64,000 nucleotides of DNA from CALREJ01 sp964533375 (GCA_964533375.1 CAZHLW010000001.1:1-64000), one strand, 5' to 3'. Counted from the stretch's first letter, positions 24,490 through 32,932 are shown. Notes: a model not told the origin generated them from the letters alone. Numbers and translations: made by a program.

Positions 24490-25581
24490 TTAGAGTACCT
24501 CGCCAAGAGCCGCGATGACAGAGTCAATCTGCTCGTTTGTCAGCTCCGCAAACATCGGGAGGGACAGAATTTCGGCAGCTTGTCTTTCAGCATTCGGGAA
24601 ATCACCCTGTTTCCAGCGTCCGTTGAATGCGGGCTGGAGGTGAATGGGGACCGGATAGTGAATACCGGTGCTGATGCCTTTTTCGCTCAGTTTCTTCTGC
24701 ACATCGTCACGGTTTTGCACGCGGACGACAAACAGGTGATAGACCGAATCACTTCCCGGTTGAATACCAAAGGGCTTGGCGCCAGCCGGAAGTTGCTCTC
24801 GGTAGTACGCAGCATGAGCGCGGCGGGCGTTGTTCCAGTCGTTCAGGTGCCTGAGTTTTATACCGAGGACCGCGCCCTGGATACCGTCCATGCGCTCGTT
24901 CCAGCCGATTGCATCGTGATGATACTTCTTTGCCGATCCGTGCTCGCGGAGCATGCGGATTTTTGCGGCGATGTCTGCGTTATTCGTCGTCACCGCACCG
25001 CCTTCGCCGTAGGCCCCCAGGTTTTTGCCGGGGTAGAAACTGAAGGCACACCCATCAGCGAGTCCGCCGGTAGTCTTGCCGTTATACGTCGCGCCGTGTG
25101 CCTGGCAGGCATCTTCGAAAACAAGAAGTCCGTGCTTCTTTGCGATGGCATTGATGGCGTCCATATCTGCAGGCTGACCGTAGAGGTGGACCGGAATGAT
25201 CGCTTTTGTCTGTGGGGTGACAGCACTTTCAATCTGCGAGACATCAATCAGCGCCGTGTCATCCACGCAATCGACCAAAACCGGTGTGGCGCCAATTTCC
25301 GAGATTGCCTCAGCCGATGCAAAGAAACTGTTTGCAACCGTGATAACTTCATCACCCTGTCCGATGCCGTGTGCTTCCATGAGGAGTGCCAGTGCAGCTG
25401 TGCCGGAGTTCACCGCAATACAATGAGCCGCGCCACAGTAAGCTGCGAAGTCTTTCTCGAAACTTTCGACTGCCGGCCCCAGGACGTAGGCGGAGGTATC
25501 GAGCACTTTTTGGATGGCGGGATCGACTTCGGCTTTGATGGAGCGGTACTGGGCCTGGAGATCGAGGAAGGGGACGGGCAT
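24490..25581 (-). CDS. DegT/DnrJ/EryC1 sugar aminotransferase, WbpE-like
   Basis: 363 residues. A PLP-dependent enzyme that aminates keto-sugars bound to a nucleotide. VPFLDLQAQYRSIK is the classic N-terminus, FEKDFAAYCGAAHCIAVNSGTAAL near 50 binds the cofactor phosphate, FEDACQAHGATYNGK near 155 holds the PLP aspartate and FSFYPGKNLGAYGEGG near 185 the Schiff-base lysine. With the oxidoreductase and acetyltransferase upstream it matches the WbpB-WbpD-WbpE route to UDP-2,3-diacetamido sugars. A GGGTTATGGG repeat separates it from the acetyltransferase gene. Confidence 0.92.
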   Translation of the reverse strand: MPVPFLDLQAQYRSIKAEVDPAIQKVLDTSAYVLGPAVESFEKDFAAYCGAAHCIAVNSGTAALALLMEAHGIGQGDEVITVANSFFASAEAISEIGATPVLVDCVDDTALIDVSQIESAVTPQTKAIIPVHLYGQPADMDAINAIAKKHGLLVFEDACQAHGATYNGKTTGGLADGCAFSFYPGKNLGAYGEGGAVTTNNADIAAKIRMLREHGSAKKYHHDAIGWNERMDGIQGAVLGIKLRHLNDWNNARRAHAAYYREQLPAGAKPFGIQPGSDSVYHLFVVRVQNRDDVQKKLSEKGISTGIHYPVPIHLQPAFNGRWKQGDFPNAERQAAEILSLPMFAELTNEQIDSVIAALGEVL

Positions 25582-25583
25582 GG

Positions 25584-25617
25584 TGGGTTATGGGTAATCG
25601 GTTATGAGTTATGGGGA
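25584..25617. repeat. GGGTTATGGG-family repeat inside an operon
   Basis: The third copy, with units GGGTTATGGGTAATCGG and TTATGAGTTATGGGG. It fills almost the whole 40-base gap between the acetyltransferase and aminotransferase genes. Confidence 0.75.
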
Positions 25618-25621
25618 GCTT

Positions 25622-26104
25622 CTAGCTTTTAGGAGTGATGGTATGGGCTGGATTGCCGATCACAGTAGTTCTGTCCGGGACGTCTTTGGTCACGACTGCA
25701 CCTGCACCAACAATCGCATATTCACCGATGGTGATGCCGGGAAGGATTGTCACATTGCTGCCGATGGCGGCGCCTTTTTTGATGAGCGTCGGGAGGCAGA
25801 CCCAGTCGCTGCCGGTTTTGAGCGATCCATCAGCGTTCACAGCAGCGGGATTTTTGTCGTTGGTGAACATGACGCCGTGGCCGATGAAGACGCTGTCTTC
25901 GAGGGTGACGCCTTCGCACAGAAAACTGTGACTCTGGATTTTGCAGTTCTTCCCGATCACTACTCCTTTCTGAATTTCCACGAACGTCCCGACCTGACTT
26001 CCATCGCCAATCGTGCAGCCGTACAAGTTCACGAAGTCGCGGATGATGACGTCTTTGCCAAGTGTGACACTGGGGGCGATTTTTTGGAGAGGGGTTGGTT
26101 CCAT
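25622..26104 (-). CDS. Left-handed beta-helix N-acetyltransferase, WbpD-like
   Basis: 160 residues made of hexapeptide repeats (IRDFVNLYGCTIGDGSQVGTF-type turns) that form a left-handed beta helix. FTNDKNPAAVNADG near 80 matches the loop seen in WbpD/WlbB and FdtC-type sugar acetyltransferases, and IGEYAIVGAGAVVTKDVPD-type ending is typical. It acetylates an amino group of a nucleotide sugar using acetyl-CoA. It follows the WbpB-like oxidoreductase with one base between and precedes the aminotransferase, a strong functional context. Confidence 0.92.
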   Translation of the reverse strand: MEPTPLQKIAPSVTLGKDVIIRDFVNLYGCTIGDGSQVGTFVEIQKGVVIGKNCKIQSHSFLCEGVTLEDSVFIGHGVMFTNDKNPAAVNADGSLKTGSDWVCLPTLIKKGAAIGSNVTILPGITIGEYAIVGAGAVVTKDVPDRTTVIGNPAHTITPKS

Positions 26105-26105
26105 A

Positions 26106-27122
26106 TTAAAAAGTCAGGGGTCGTCCTTCGGCGATGGACTGGTTGGCGTACTCCAGAATCTGCAGGATCTTGCGGCCCTGTTCTCCGGAGACTTTCGGCT
26201 CTTCCACTCCTTCAATCACCGCGCGGAAATGATTGGCTTCCAGGCGCAGGGCCTCACTGTTATCCAGCTTTGGAATCAGGACATCGCCGCTTCGGTAAAT
26301 GGGGAAGAAGGGGCTTGCGTCTTTCGATTCGCCAAGTGCGCCGCGCTGCACACCGGTGTCGTAGACGCGGATTTTTTCGGAGGGGTGGATGTCATCAAAC
26401 AGGATCATCTTATTCGTTCCACCGATGATCATCTGGCGCAGTTTGACCGGCGAGAGCCAGCTCACATGAATGTGCGCCTCGAATCCGCCCTCAAACGACA
26501 TGTGCAGGTGGCCGATTTCTTCCTGGTCACCGTAGTGTTTGCTGCCGTGGGCGAAAAGTGTTTTAAGCTTTGTGAGATCCTGCACCACGCTCAGAATGGA
26601 GAGATCGTGGATAGCCAGATCCCAGAGGACGTTCACATCTTTCTGGATGAGTCCGAGGTTGATGCGCGAGGAATCGAAGTAGTAGAGGTCCCCGAGATCG
26701 CGATTATCGACCAGTTCTTTAATTTTGCGGACAGCTCCTGTGTAGACAAATGTGTGGTCGACCAGAATGTGCAGGTTCTTACTCTTTGCGAGGGCGATCA
26801 ACTCATCAGCCTCTGCAACAGTAGATGTGATGGGCTTTTCGATCAGCACATGCTTGCCGTGTTCGAGTGCCGCTTTCGCCACAGGGAAGTGGGCGCGGGT
26901 GGGGGTGGCAATCGCAATCGCGGTCAGTTCCGGATCGTTCAGCAGATCATCAATACTGGTGGTGTAGGTAACCGACGGATACTGCGCGCGCATCTTGTCC
27001 AGGTTCTTCTGCTCCAGGTCGCAGCCGTATTTGACGGTCCAGCCGTCGGCAGCATTGAAGTTGCGGAGCAGGTTTGGCCCCCAGTAGCCGAGGCCGACGA
27101 TTCCGATAGTAAGATTCGACAT
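26106..27122 (-). CDS. Gfo/Idh/MocA oxidoreductase, WbpB-like
   Basis: 338 residues. The NAD-binding start is TIGIVGLGYWGPNLLRNF, and the family signature EKPITSTVAEADELI is near residue 95. VLWDLAIHDLSIL near 175 carries the catalytic Asp and His. WbpB-type enzymes oxidise C3 of UDP-GlcNAcA to give the substrate for the aminotransferase. It heads the seven-gene minus-strand operon ending with the HAD phosphatase. TATACT ends 6 bases before ATG, one of the clearest leaderless signals here. Confidence 0.9.
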   Translation of the reverse strand: MSNLTIGIVGLGYWGPNLLRNFNAADGWTVKYGCDLEQKNLDKMRAQYPSVTYTTSIDDLLNDPELTAIAIATPTRAHFPVAKAALEHGKHVLIEKPITSTVAEADELIALAKSKNLHILVDHTFVYTGAVRKIKELVDNRDLGDLYYFDSSRINLGLIQKDVNVLWDLAIHDLSILSVVQDLTKLKTLFAHGSKHYGDQEEIGHLHMSFEGGFEAHIHVSWLSPVKLRQMIIGGTNKMILFDDIHPSEKIRVYDTGVQRGALGESKDASPFFPIYRSGDVLIPKLDNSEALRLEANHFRAVIEGVEEPKVSGEQGRKILQILEYANQSIAEGRPLTF

Positions 27123-27128
27123 GGGCGG

Positions 27129-27134
27129 AGTATA
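27129..27134 (-). promoter_or_regulatory. -10 TATACT of the WbpB-like operon
   Basis: Minus-strand TATACT ends exactly 6 bases before ATG 27122, with CCGCCC between and no Shine-Dalgarno. Confidence 0.72.
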
Positions 27135-27136
27135 GA

Positions 27137-27206
27137 ATGAAAAATTGAGAATTGACCAGCCTTCATTTGTGAATTACGGCCGGCAAGGAATTGAAAATTG
27201 AGAATC
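27137..27206. repeat. AAATTGAGAATT direct repeats in a divergent gap
   Basis: GAAAAATTGAGAATT (27138-27152) and GAAAATTGAGAATC (27192-27205) flank an unrelated core. They lie between the divergent promoters of the WbpB-like operon and the GT-C gene, adjoining the G-tract repeat. Confidence 0.55.
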
Positions 27207-27208
27207 AC

Positions 27209-27229
27209 GGGTTCGGGTTAGGGTTAGGG
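27209..27229 (+). repeat. GGGTTA/GGGTTC G-tract, copy 2
   Basis: Four GGG runs with three-base gaps (TTC, TTA, TTA) meet the strict G-quadruplex pattern on the coding strand. The TATACT of the gene at 27247 starts 6 bases downstream. Confidence 0.85.
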
Positions 27230-27234
27230 TTCGC

Positions 27235-27240
27235 TATACT
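27235..27240 (+). promoter_or_regulatory. -10 TATACT of the 543-aa membrane protein gene
   Basis: TATACT ends exactly 6 bases before ATG 27247, directly downstream of a G-quadruplex-type tract. Confidence 0.72.
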
Positions 27241-27246
27241 TATTCC

Positions 27247-28878
27247 ATGTCTTTTGCTGATCGACGATTAAAGCCGTTTTCTCTGGTTTTGCTGTTTGCA
27301 GCAATCGCAGGCCTTTTGTCGGTTTTGCCTTATGTTCTTCATACATTCAGTCCGGATTTTCAGGGACTCACTATTTTGCGGGACAAAGACTATGCAAACT
27401 ATGACAGTCGTTTGGAGCGGGTGCTCAAAGGACATCCGGAGGAAGCGGCCAATGCCATCACTCCTGTTGGATCGAACATTGATGGTATGCAGGTAGCCGG
27501 AGTCGAGCAGGTGGTGGGGACGCTCTTTGCGTGGACACAGCTGGATGGACCGACAGTCAGTGTGATAGTGACAGGCCTTCTGGCGCCGGTTCTCTTTGTG
27601 CTTTTCTATCTGCTTTTCCTCACGCTCTCTTTCCCACCGCGATGGGCACTTGGGATAACGCTTGTGCTTTTTTCTGTGATGTTCCACGGACTGACGCGCG
27701 TGGTGCATCCGGGCTGGAGCTTTGTGCCGACTATTGCCGCTCTTCTTGCGTTCTTTGCATTTGCCCGAAAGCCGACAATCATCACTCTCATTCTTTGTGC
27801 CGTGCTCCTTGGACTGATGCCCTACATCTATTTCTGGAGCTGGACCTGGAGCTGGGCGGTTGCGGGATCGTTCTTATTGCTCACGCTTTTCTCTTCAAAA
27901 GACAATAGCGTTTTGCGGTGGGCTCCTGTTTTTTCAGCCGTTGTCGCCATTGCCGTCATTGCCCTCAGTGTGCCGTTTGCACTGCAGACAGCTGCACTTT
28001 TTGGAAATCCCATCTACCCCGAGATTGCCATCCGTGCGAGCTTCCTCACCCAGCGTTTCCCGGAATCACCAATTCGTTCTGTCTTACTCATCATCCAACT
28101 GATTACACTCGCATCACTCTTTAGACGATACCGGACAGATGCGGGATATCTGGCCGCCCTGTCGTTCCTGCTGGGAATCACGCTGGCGCTTCATCAGAAT
28201 GTTCTTCATGAACGCGTCCTGATGTTTGCGTCGCACTACTATCCGCATCTGCTTATTTCCACGACTGTTGCCGGAGCATGGGTTTTACTTCGCAAGGCTC
28301 CCATCATCGCAAGATCAATTGTTGCTGGCATCGCATTTCTCTTCCTTGCAGCTGGTGTCTACGACTACGCATTTGCCCATGCATTCTTTTTTCCGCGTTC
28401 GCAGGATTTTAAAGATCAGCACCTGGCTAGCGCTGTCGCCCAACTCAAGAGAGAAGGAAGGCAGACTGTTCTCACGGATTCCGAAACAGGCCGCGTCATC
28501 ACATCTTTTACCGATGACGGCATTGTCTACACGACGCATGCCCGATTCCTCTTTATTTCAGATAAAGAGTTAGTGGAGCGGTACTGTATGTCGGAAATGT
28601 TCAATCCTGCGCCGGCACTCACCCGTGTGCTCGATTTGGAATACAACCGCATTCTGCAGTCAGAGGAGTATCAAACCTATCAGCGCAATCTCATCACCGA
28701 AGCGTGTGATCGCGTGAAGGCCGATCCTTCTGCGTATCTGAAAAAGTACGGCGTGACGATGGTGCTGTGGAACAAGAAAGAGCGGCCGGGGTGGGTGGTG
28801 GATGCGACGGGGTTAAAGCTCATTGAAGTACAAACCGGTGAGGAGTGGGTGCTTTGGAGAGTCGAAGATCAGGGTTAG
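27247..28878 (+). CDS. Multi-spanning GT-C-like membrane protein
   Basis: 543 residues, about eleven membrane helices, with a soluble C-terminal domain of about 150 residues (QTVLTDSETGRVITSFTDD, KYGVTMVLWNKKERPGWVV). The first large loop has ILRDKDYANYDSRLERVL with acidic residues, as in GT-C enzymes that use polyprenyl-linked donors outside the membrane. It is clearly homologous to the next gene; both end with a VLWNKK-RP-W segment. The stop codon TAG is inside a GGGTTAGGGTTC repeat that also precedes the next gene. The specific reaction is unknown. Confidence 0.65.
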   Translation: MSFADRRLKPFSLVLLFAAIAGLLSVLPYVLHTFSPDFQGLTILRDKDYANYDSRLERVLKGHPEEAANAITPVGSNIDGMQVAGVEQVVGTLFAWTQLDGPTVSVIVTGLLAPVLFVLFYLLFLTLSFPPRWALGITLVLFSVMFHGLTRVVHPGWSFVPTIAALLAFFAFARKPTIITLILCAVLLGLMPYIYFWSWTWSWAVAGSFLLLTLFSSKDNSVLRWAPVFSAVVAIAVIALSVPFALQTAALFGNPIYPEIAIRASFLTQRFPESPIRSVLLIIQLITLASLFRRYRTDAGYLAALSFLLGITLALHQNVLHERVLMFASHYYPHLLISTTVAGAWVLLRKAPIIARSIVAGIAFLFLAAGVYDYAFAHAFFFPRSQDFKDQHLASAVAQLKREGRQTVLTDSETGRVITSFTDDGIVYTTHARFLFISDKELVERYCMSEMFNPAPALTRVLDLEYNRILQSEEYQTYQRNLITEACDRVKADPSAYLKKYGVTMVLWNKKERPGWVVDATGLKLIEVQTGEEWVLWRVEDQG

Positions 28879-28892
28879 GGTTCGGGTTCGGG
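28872..28892 (+). repeat. GGGTTA/GGGTTC G-tract, copy 3
   Basis: Four GGG runs with three-base gaps (TTA, TTC, TTC), again a strict G-quadruplex pattern. It supplies the TAG stop of the gene ending at 28878 and lies 6 bases before the -10 of the next gene. Confidence 0.85.
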
Positions 28893-28898
28893 TTCGGT

Positions 28899-28904
28899 TA
28901 AGAT
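28899..28904 (+). promoter_or_regulatory. -10 TAAGAT of the 537-aa membrane protein gene
   Basis: TAAGAT ends exactly 6 bases before GTG 28911. The intervening GAGGAG resembles a Shine-Dalgarno but touches the start codon, too close to function as one. Confidence 0.6.
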
Positions 28905-28910
28905 GAGGAG

Positions 28911-30524
28911 GTGTCTGAAAAGGCGTATCGCTATTGGCTTTGGGGGATCACTATTTTTCTGATGGCGTGGATGGCGTGGCCGTTTTTCCTGTACACGCAG
29001 CGCGCCGAGTACCAGGGGCTTGTGCCCTTCCGGTCTGCTGATGACGGCACGTATGAAAACCGTATTCAGACCGCGCTCCTCGGGCGCTTTGATGAAGTGG
29101 ATAACGGCATTACCGGCCCTGGTATTCGCGGGGCGGGATCGGCACTGGTGGAGCGGGTGACGGGATTTTTACTCCAGGGGACAGGACTCAGGGGGCCGGA
29201 AGCAGCAGCTGTTCTGATTGTCACTATCGCCCCGCTCTTCTTCCTCTTCTTCGTACTCTTCCTCCGGAGCATCGGTATCACAGCTGCTTGGTCACTCATC
29301 ATCACCGCTGTCTACACGCTGATGATGCTTGGTACCCTGCAGCGGCCGGTGAATTTGTCCTTCACGTTGCCCTTCACGGCACTCACGCTCCTCCTTTTTT
29401 CCAAAGCTCGTCAGAAGGGGAATGCGATTCTCATTCTGCTTGCTGCTCTCTGCATCGGCTTATTGCCCGGTATTTACTTCTGGGCCTGGACGTTCCTGTG
29501 GGCAGGTATCGCCTGTGTGTATTTACTGCATGCGTTTCTTCCGGCGTCACCACTCAAGCATTCGCAGATCAGATCTCTGGTCTTCATTGCGGGCATTGCC
29601 TTACTTGTCACCATCCCCCTCCTCACACACACGTGGCTCATGCAACTGAGTCAGCCAACCTTTGCCGATGTCGGCGCAGAGCGCAGTGGAATGTATCACA
29701 GCTACGAGATTGAATCGCCGGTGCGCAGTTTCCTGTTCCTCGTCCTCACACTTGCCGGACTCTCGCTCTTCTTCCGCAAAAAAGAGCAGCGCATATCTCT
29801 CATTCTTCCAGCCGGTCTCATGCTCGGCGGCTTTCTGGCCATGCACCAGAACGTCATCCACGGCAAAGACCTGATGTTCTCCAGCCACTACTATCCATTC
29901 CTCTGCCTGGCTGCAGTCACTCTCTCTGCCTGGGTCTTCACGTTTGACCGCGTCCGCTACCGCATCAAAAGTATCGAATCCTGGTTCATCATCGGGGCAA
30001 CTGTTGTTCTGCTCGCCGCAGGGTTTTCTGACTATCGCATCTCGTGGATCCTGCCCTTTGCTCCCGCGAAGCATCTCGATCTGCAGCATCTGGCTCCTGT
30101 CCTGAATCAACTGAATGACGGAGACCGCCAGATGATCCTGAGTGACCCGTGGTCTGCGCTCATGGTGAAAGCCTGGACGGATGATGATGTGGTCTTCACG
30201 CCGTACGTTCAGAGTCTGTATGTGAGCGACGAAGAATATATCGAACGGTATTGTCTTGCGGAATCATTCGGGCAGATCCCCGTTGAACGTATTGCATTCG
30301 AGCTGACCCAGTACTTCAGCATCGAAAAACTGCCCGCCCGCATGGCACAAGTACAGGAGGTGTGTGATCGCTTTCTTGCTGATTCCGCCAAGGCTTTGCG
30401 CCGGTATGGCGTTGAGTTTGTATTGTGGAACAAAAAGAGCAGACCGGACTGGATGCTCGATTCCCGGCAGTTTACGGATGTCTCTACCGGGGAGGGGTGG
30501 AGTCTTTGGCGCGTGGTATACTAG
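28911..30524 (+). CDS. Multi-spanning GT-C-like membrane protein, paralogue
   Basis: 537 residues, GTG start, about eleven membrane helices and a C-terminal soluble domain (DRQMILSDPWSALMVKAWTDDD, RYGVEFVLWNKKSRPDWML). The first loop has LVPFRSADDGTYENRIQTALLG, with an Asp-Asp pair that could be catalytic. It shares helix order, loop motifs and C-terminal domain with the preceding gene, so the two arose by tandem duplication and diverged. Expected to act on lipid-linked sugars at the outer membrane face; this is inferred from the GT-C-like shape only. Confidence 0.65.
   Translation: MSEKAYRYWLWGITIFLMAWMAWPFFLYTQRAEYQGLVPFRSADDGTYENRIQTALLGRFDEVDNGITGPGIRGAGSALVERVTGFLLQGTGLRGPEAAAVLIVTIAPLFFLFFVLFLRSIGITAAWSLIITAVYTLMMLGTLQRPVNLSFTLPFTALTLLLFSKARQKGNAILILLAALCIGLLPGIYFWAWTFLWAGIACVYLLHAFLPASPLKHSQIRSLVFIAGIALLVTIPLLTHTWLMQLSQPTFADVGAERSGMYHSYEIESPVRSFLFLVLTLAGLSLFFRKKEQRISLILPAGLMLGGFLAMHQNVIHGKDLMFSSHYYPFLCLAAVTLSAWVFTFDRVRYRIKSIESWFIIGATVVLLAAGFSDYRISWILPFAPAKHLDLQHLAPVLNQLNDGDRQMILSDPWSALMVKAWTDDDVVFTPYVQSLYVSDEEYIERYCLAESFGQIPVERIAFELTQYFSIEKLPARMAQVQEVCDRFLADSAKALRRYGVEFVLWNKKSRPDWMLDSRQFTDVSTGEGWSLWRVVY
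30517..30522 (+). promoter_or_regulatory. TATACT upstream of the GT4 gene at 30566
   Basis: TATACT overlaps the last codons of the previous gene. Unlike other copies it is 43 bases from the start; the gap holds a GGTTCGACTCCGCTCACC element, which may have been inserted between promoter and gene. Confidence 0.5.
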
Positions 30525-30536
30525 CCCGTCCCTATG

Positions 30537-30559
30537 GTTCGACTCCGCTCACCACAGGT
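30537..30559 (+). repeat. GGTTCGACTCCGCTCACC element
   Basis: A short sequence of the TTCGACT-CGCTCA type that I recognise as a dispersed intergenic repeat in other genomes. Only one copy was noticed here, so its repeat status rests on general knowledge. Confidence 0.35.
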
Positions 30560-30565
30560 GCGTTT

Positions 30566-31726
30566 ATGAAAATTGCCTATTGCACCAACGTCCGGCTTCC
30601 GAGTGAACGCGCACACGGTCATCAAATCGCCCAGGTCTGCGATGCTCTCGCACGCCTGGATCACGATGTGACCATTTTCGCGCCGTTTCGGAAAAATATT
30701 GTCACGGAAGACTACTGGACCTACTACGATGCAGACCGCCGGGTGAAGATTGAACATCTCGGATCGTTTGATCCCATTCAGTCGCCGCTGCTTCCGGGGG
30801 TGACGGGGCTTCTGACATTAAATGCGATATTGCGCCGTGCGATCCGCACGTCGCTACAGGGTGATCATTTTGACATCGCGTATACCCGCAGCCCGGCATT
30901 GTTACCTGCGATGTTGGATAGTCATTTGCCTGTCATTCTCGAACTCCATCAGCTCCCACGCCGAAATAAACGGGCGTTTGTGAAGCACTGCAACCAGTGC
31001 CGCGTTGTTTCGTGTCTTACCTCTCCCATGCGTGATGCATTGGTTGAGTGGGGAGTGACTGCCGACCGTGTGATGGTTGCCGGGGACGCGGTCGATCTGT
31101 CGCGCTTCAAAGCATTGCCCTCTAAAGACGCAGCCCGTCAGCAGTTTAAAATCCAGACGGAGCGGATGGTGGTTGGCTACGTTGGCAGACTGAAGACCCT
31201 TGGCATGGAGAAGGGAGTTGCTTCACTGATTGATGCCCTGAAGTTCCTGCATGATGCCCATGAATTTTTCGGACTCGTTGTTGGCGGTCCTGCGAAGGAT
31301 CAAACTGAGTACGAAGCGATGGCCAAAGGTGCAGGACTCAACTCCACTGATGTTCTCTTCACCGGCGAAATTCCGGCCGCTGATGTTCCCGCCGCTCTTG
31401 CTGCCTGCGATATTTTTGTGATGCCGTTCCCGGATGTGCCGCACTACCGCTACAACATGTCGCCGCTCAAGATGTTTGAGTACATGGCAGCCGGGCGTCC
31501 GATTATTACGTCCGATCTCCCCACGGTCCGTGATGTCCTGAGCGACGAGACGGCAGTGTTCTGTAAACCGGGGGATACTGCCAGTTTGGTGCTGGCGTTG
31601 CATTGGATAAAAGACCATCCGCAGGAAGTAGCCGAACGTGCGGCAAAGGCGCAGGAACTGGTGAAAAGCCACTCCTGGGAAGAGCGCATGAAGAGAATCC
31701 TGGAAGCTGCTACCATCAAACCATGA
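30566..31726 (+). CDS. GT4 family glycosyltransferase
   Basis: 386 residues from ATG 30566. The start MKIAYCTNVRLPSERAHGHQIAQVCDAL is a GT4 acceptor domain. VVGYVGRLKTLGMEKGVASLI near 205 and FVMPFPDVPHYRYNMSPLKMFEYMAAGRPI near 290-310 form the donor site; the usual E-x7-E is altered to a SPLK-FE form, as in some mannosyl- and fucosyl-like transferases. It overlaps the WecB-like gene by ATGA. Confidence 0.88.
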   Translation: MKIAYCTNVRLPSERAHGHQIAQVCDALARLDHDVTIFAPFRKNIVTEDYWTYYDADRRVKIEHLGSFDPIQSPLLPGVTGLLTLNAILRRAIRTSLQGDHFDIAYTRSPALLPAMLDSHLPVILELHQLPRRNKRAFVKHCNQCRVVSCLTSPMRDALVEWGVTADRVMVAGDAVDLSRFKALPSKDAARQQFKIQTERMVVGYVGRLKTLGMEKGVASLIDALKFLHDAHEFFGLVVGGPAKDQTEYEAMAKGAGLNSTDVLFTGEIPAADVPAALAACDIFVMPFPDVPHYRYNMSPLKMFEYMAAGRPIITSDLPTVRDVLSDETAVFCKPGDTASLVLALHWIKDHPQEVAERAAKAQELVKSHSWEERMKRILEAATIKP

Positions 31727-32808
31727 AGACGATTGTCTCTGTCTGTTCGGCGCGTCCCAACTTCGTGAAAGTCGCGGCGGTGCATCATGCGCTGGCGGCG
31801 CACGGCGGGGACTTCAAACATGTCATTGTCCACACGGGTCAGCATTACGATCCGCTTTTTTCCGACATCTTCTTCGAGCAGCTCCTCATTCCCTTGCCGG
31901 ACCATAACCTGGGAATCCACGGTGGCACGCGCGATGAACTGCTGGCGGCCACACAGGCTGCGTGCGAGAAAGTTTTTCCGAGCATCAATCCGGATCTCGT
32001 TTTGGTCTATGGTGATGTGAACGGTGCTCTCGCCGGAGCGCGTGCTGCAAAAAAGTGTGGCTTCACAATCGGCCACGTCGAAGCGGGACTACGCTCCTAC
32101 GATCCCTCGATGCCCGAAGAACACAACCGCATTGAGGTCGATGCCATCGCTGATTATCTGTTCTGCAGCGAAGGCGCGGGAGTTGAACACCTGAAGGAAG
32201 AAGGAGTGAAGGGGAAGATCATTCTTGTGGGAAACACCATGATCGACACGCTCGTTCGCATGATGCCGCTTATCAATGCCGCGGCTCTTCCCATCAACAT
32301 TAACGGACCTTTTGCCGTTGCCACGCTGCATCGCCCCAGCAATGTCGATAACCCGGAAACACTCCGCGAGGTGCTCTCGTTCTTCTCCGAAATCTCCCGC
32401 CATATTCCACTCGTGCTGCCTGCGCATCACCGCCTCACGCATGCTATCACCGAGTTCAACTTGGGTGACGCTGTTGCCCCCACTATCGAACTGATTCCGC
32501 CACTGGGCTACGTTCCCTTTATTCGCATGGTGAAAGAAAGTGCCTTTATCCTCACGGATTCCGGAGGCATTCAGGAAGAGGCGACGTATCTACAAAAGCG
32601 CTGCTTTACGCTCCGTCGCAATACCGAGCGCCCGGCGACCATTGCGAGTGGCAGCAATGTGCTGGTCGATACGGCCAATCACGCGGACCGGACCATCATG
32701 CTCGAGTTTGCGACGAACTTCGTTCCACCAACAGTGACAGTGCCCGAATTGTGGGATGGTGGGACTGGAGAGAGGATTGTTGCTGCTTTGGAGCAGAAAC
32801 TTTCATGA
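31723..32808 (+). CDS. wecB: UDP-N-acetylglucosamine 2-epimerase (non-hydrolysing), WecB-like
   Basis: 361 residues. It interconverts UDP-GlcNAc and UDP-ManNAc, or the diacetamido-uronate versions as WbpI does. VCSARPNFVKVAAVHHAL is the N-terminal signature, HTGQHYDPLFSDIFF near 37, VYGDVNGALAGA near 90 and HVEAGLRSYDPSMPEEHNR near 112 hold the conserved active-site residues, and TDSGGIQEEA near 280 the UDP site. The WecC-like dehydrogenase at 42587 and the WbpB/D/E-like trio are natural partners. ATGA overlap with the previous GT4. Confidence 0.92.
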   Translation: MKTIVSVCSARPNFVKVAAVHHALAAHGGDFKHVIVHTGQHYDPLFSDIFFEQLLIPLPDHNLGIHGGTRDELLAATQAACEKVFPSINPDLVLVYGDVNGALAGARAAKKCGFTIGHVEAGLRSYDPSMPEEHNRIEVDAIADYLFCSEGAGVEHLKEEGVKGKIILVGNTMIDTLVRMMPLINAAALPININGPFAVATLHRPSNVDNPETLREVLSFFSEISRHIPLVLPAHHRLTHAITEFNLGDAVAPTIELIPPLGYVPFIRMVKESAFILTDSGGIQEEATYLQKRCFTLRRNTERPATIASGSNVLVDTANHADRTIMLEFATNFVPPTVTVPELWDGGTGERIVAALEQKLS

Positions 32809-32813
32809 TGAAA

Positions 32814-32932
32814 AATCCGAAGCACGAAATCCGAATATAATCGAATGTAAAAAGTTGAATGCCAAATGTTTAAAACATTCCACATTCGTGCTTAAGAAAT
32901 TTCATTCGGATTTCGTGCTTCGTGCTTCGGAT
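32814..32932. repeat. CGAATTTCGTGCTTCGGATTT-family inverted repeat, copy 2
   Basis: The left arm (32814-32836) and right arm (32904-32932) are reverse complements over 22 or more bases, except for a 7-base tandem duplication (TGCTTCG) in the right arm. The centre has a perfect small palindrome (AATGTTT-A-AAACATT). It fills the convergent gap between the WecB-like and methyltransferase genes and may terminate both. Confidence 0.8.

Noticed and set aside
12650..28900. Telomere repeats or a chromosome end
   Set aside because: Only 4-5 units, internal, flanked by genes on both sides and tied to promoters.
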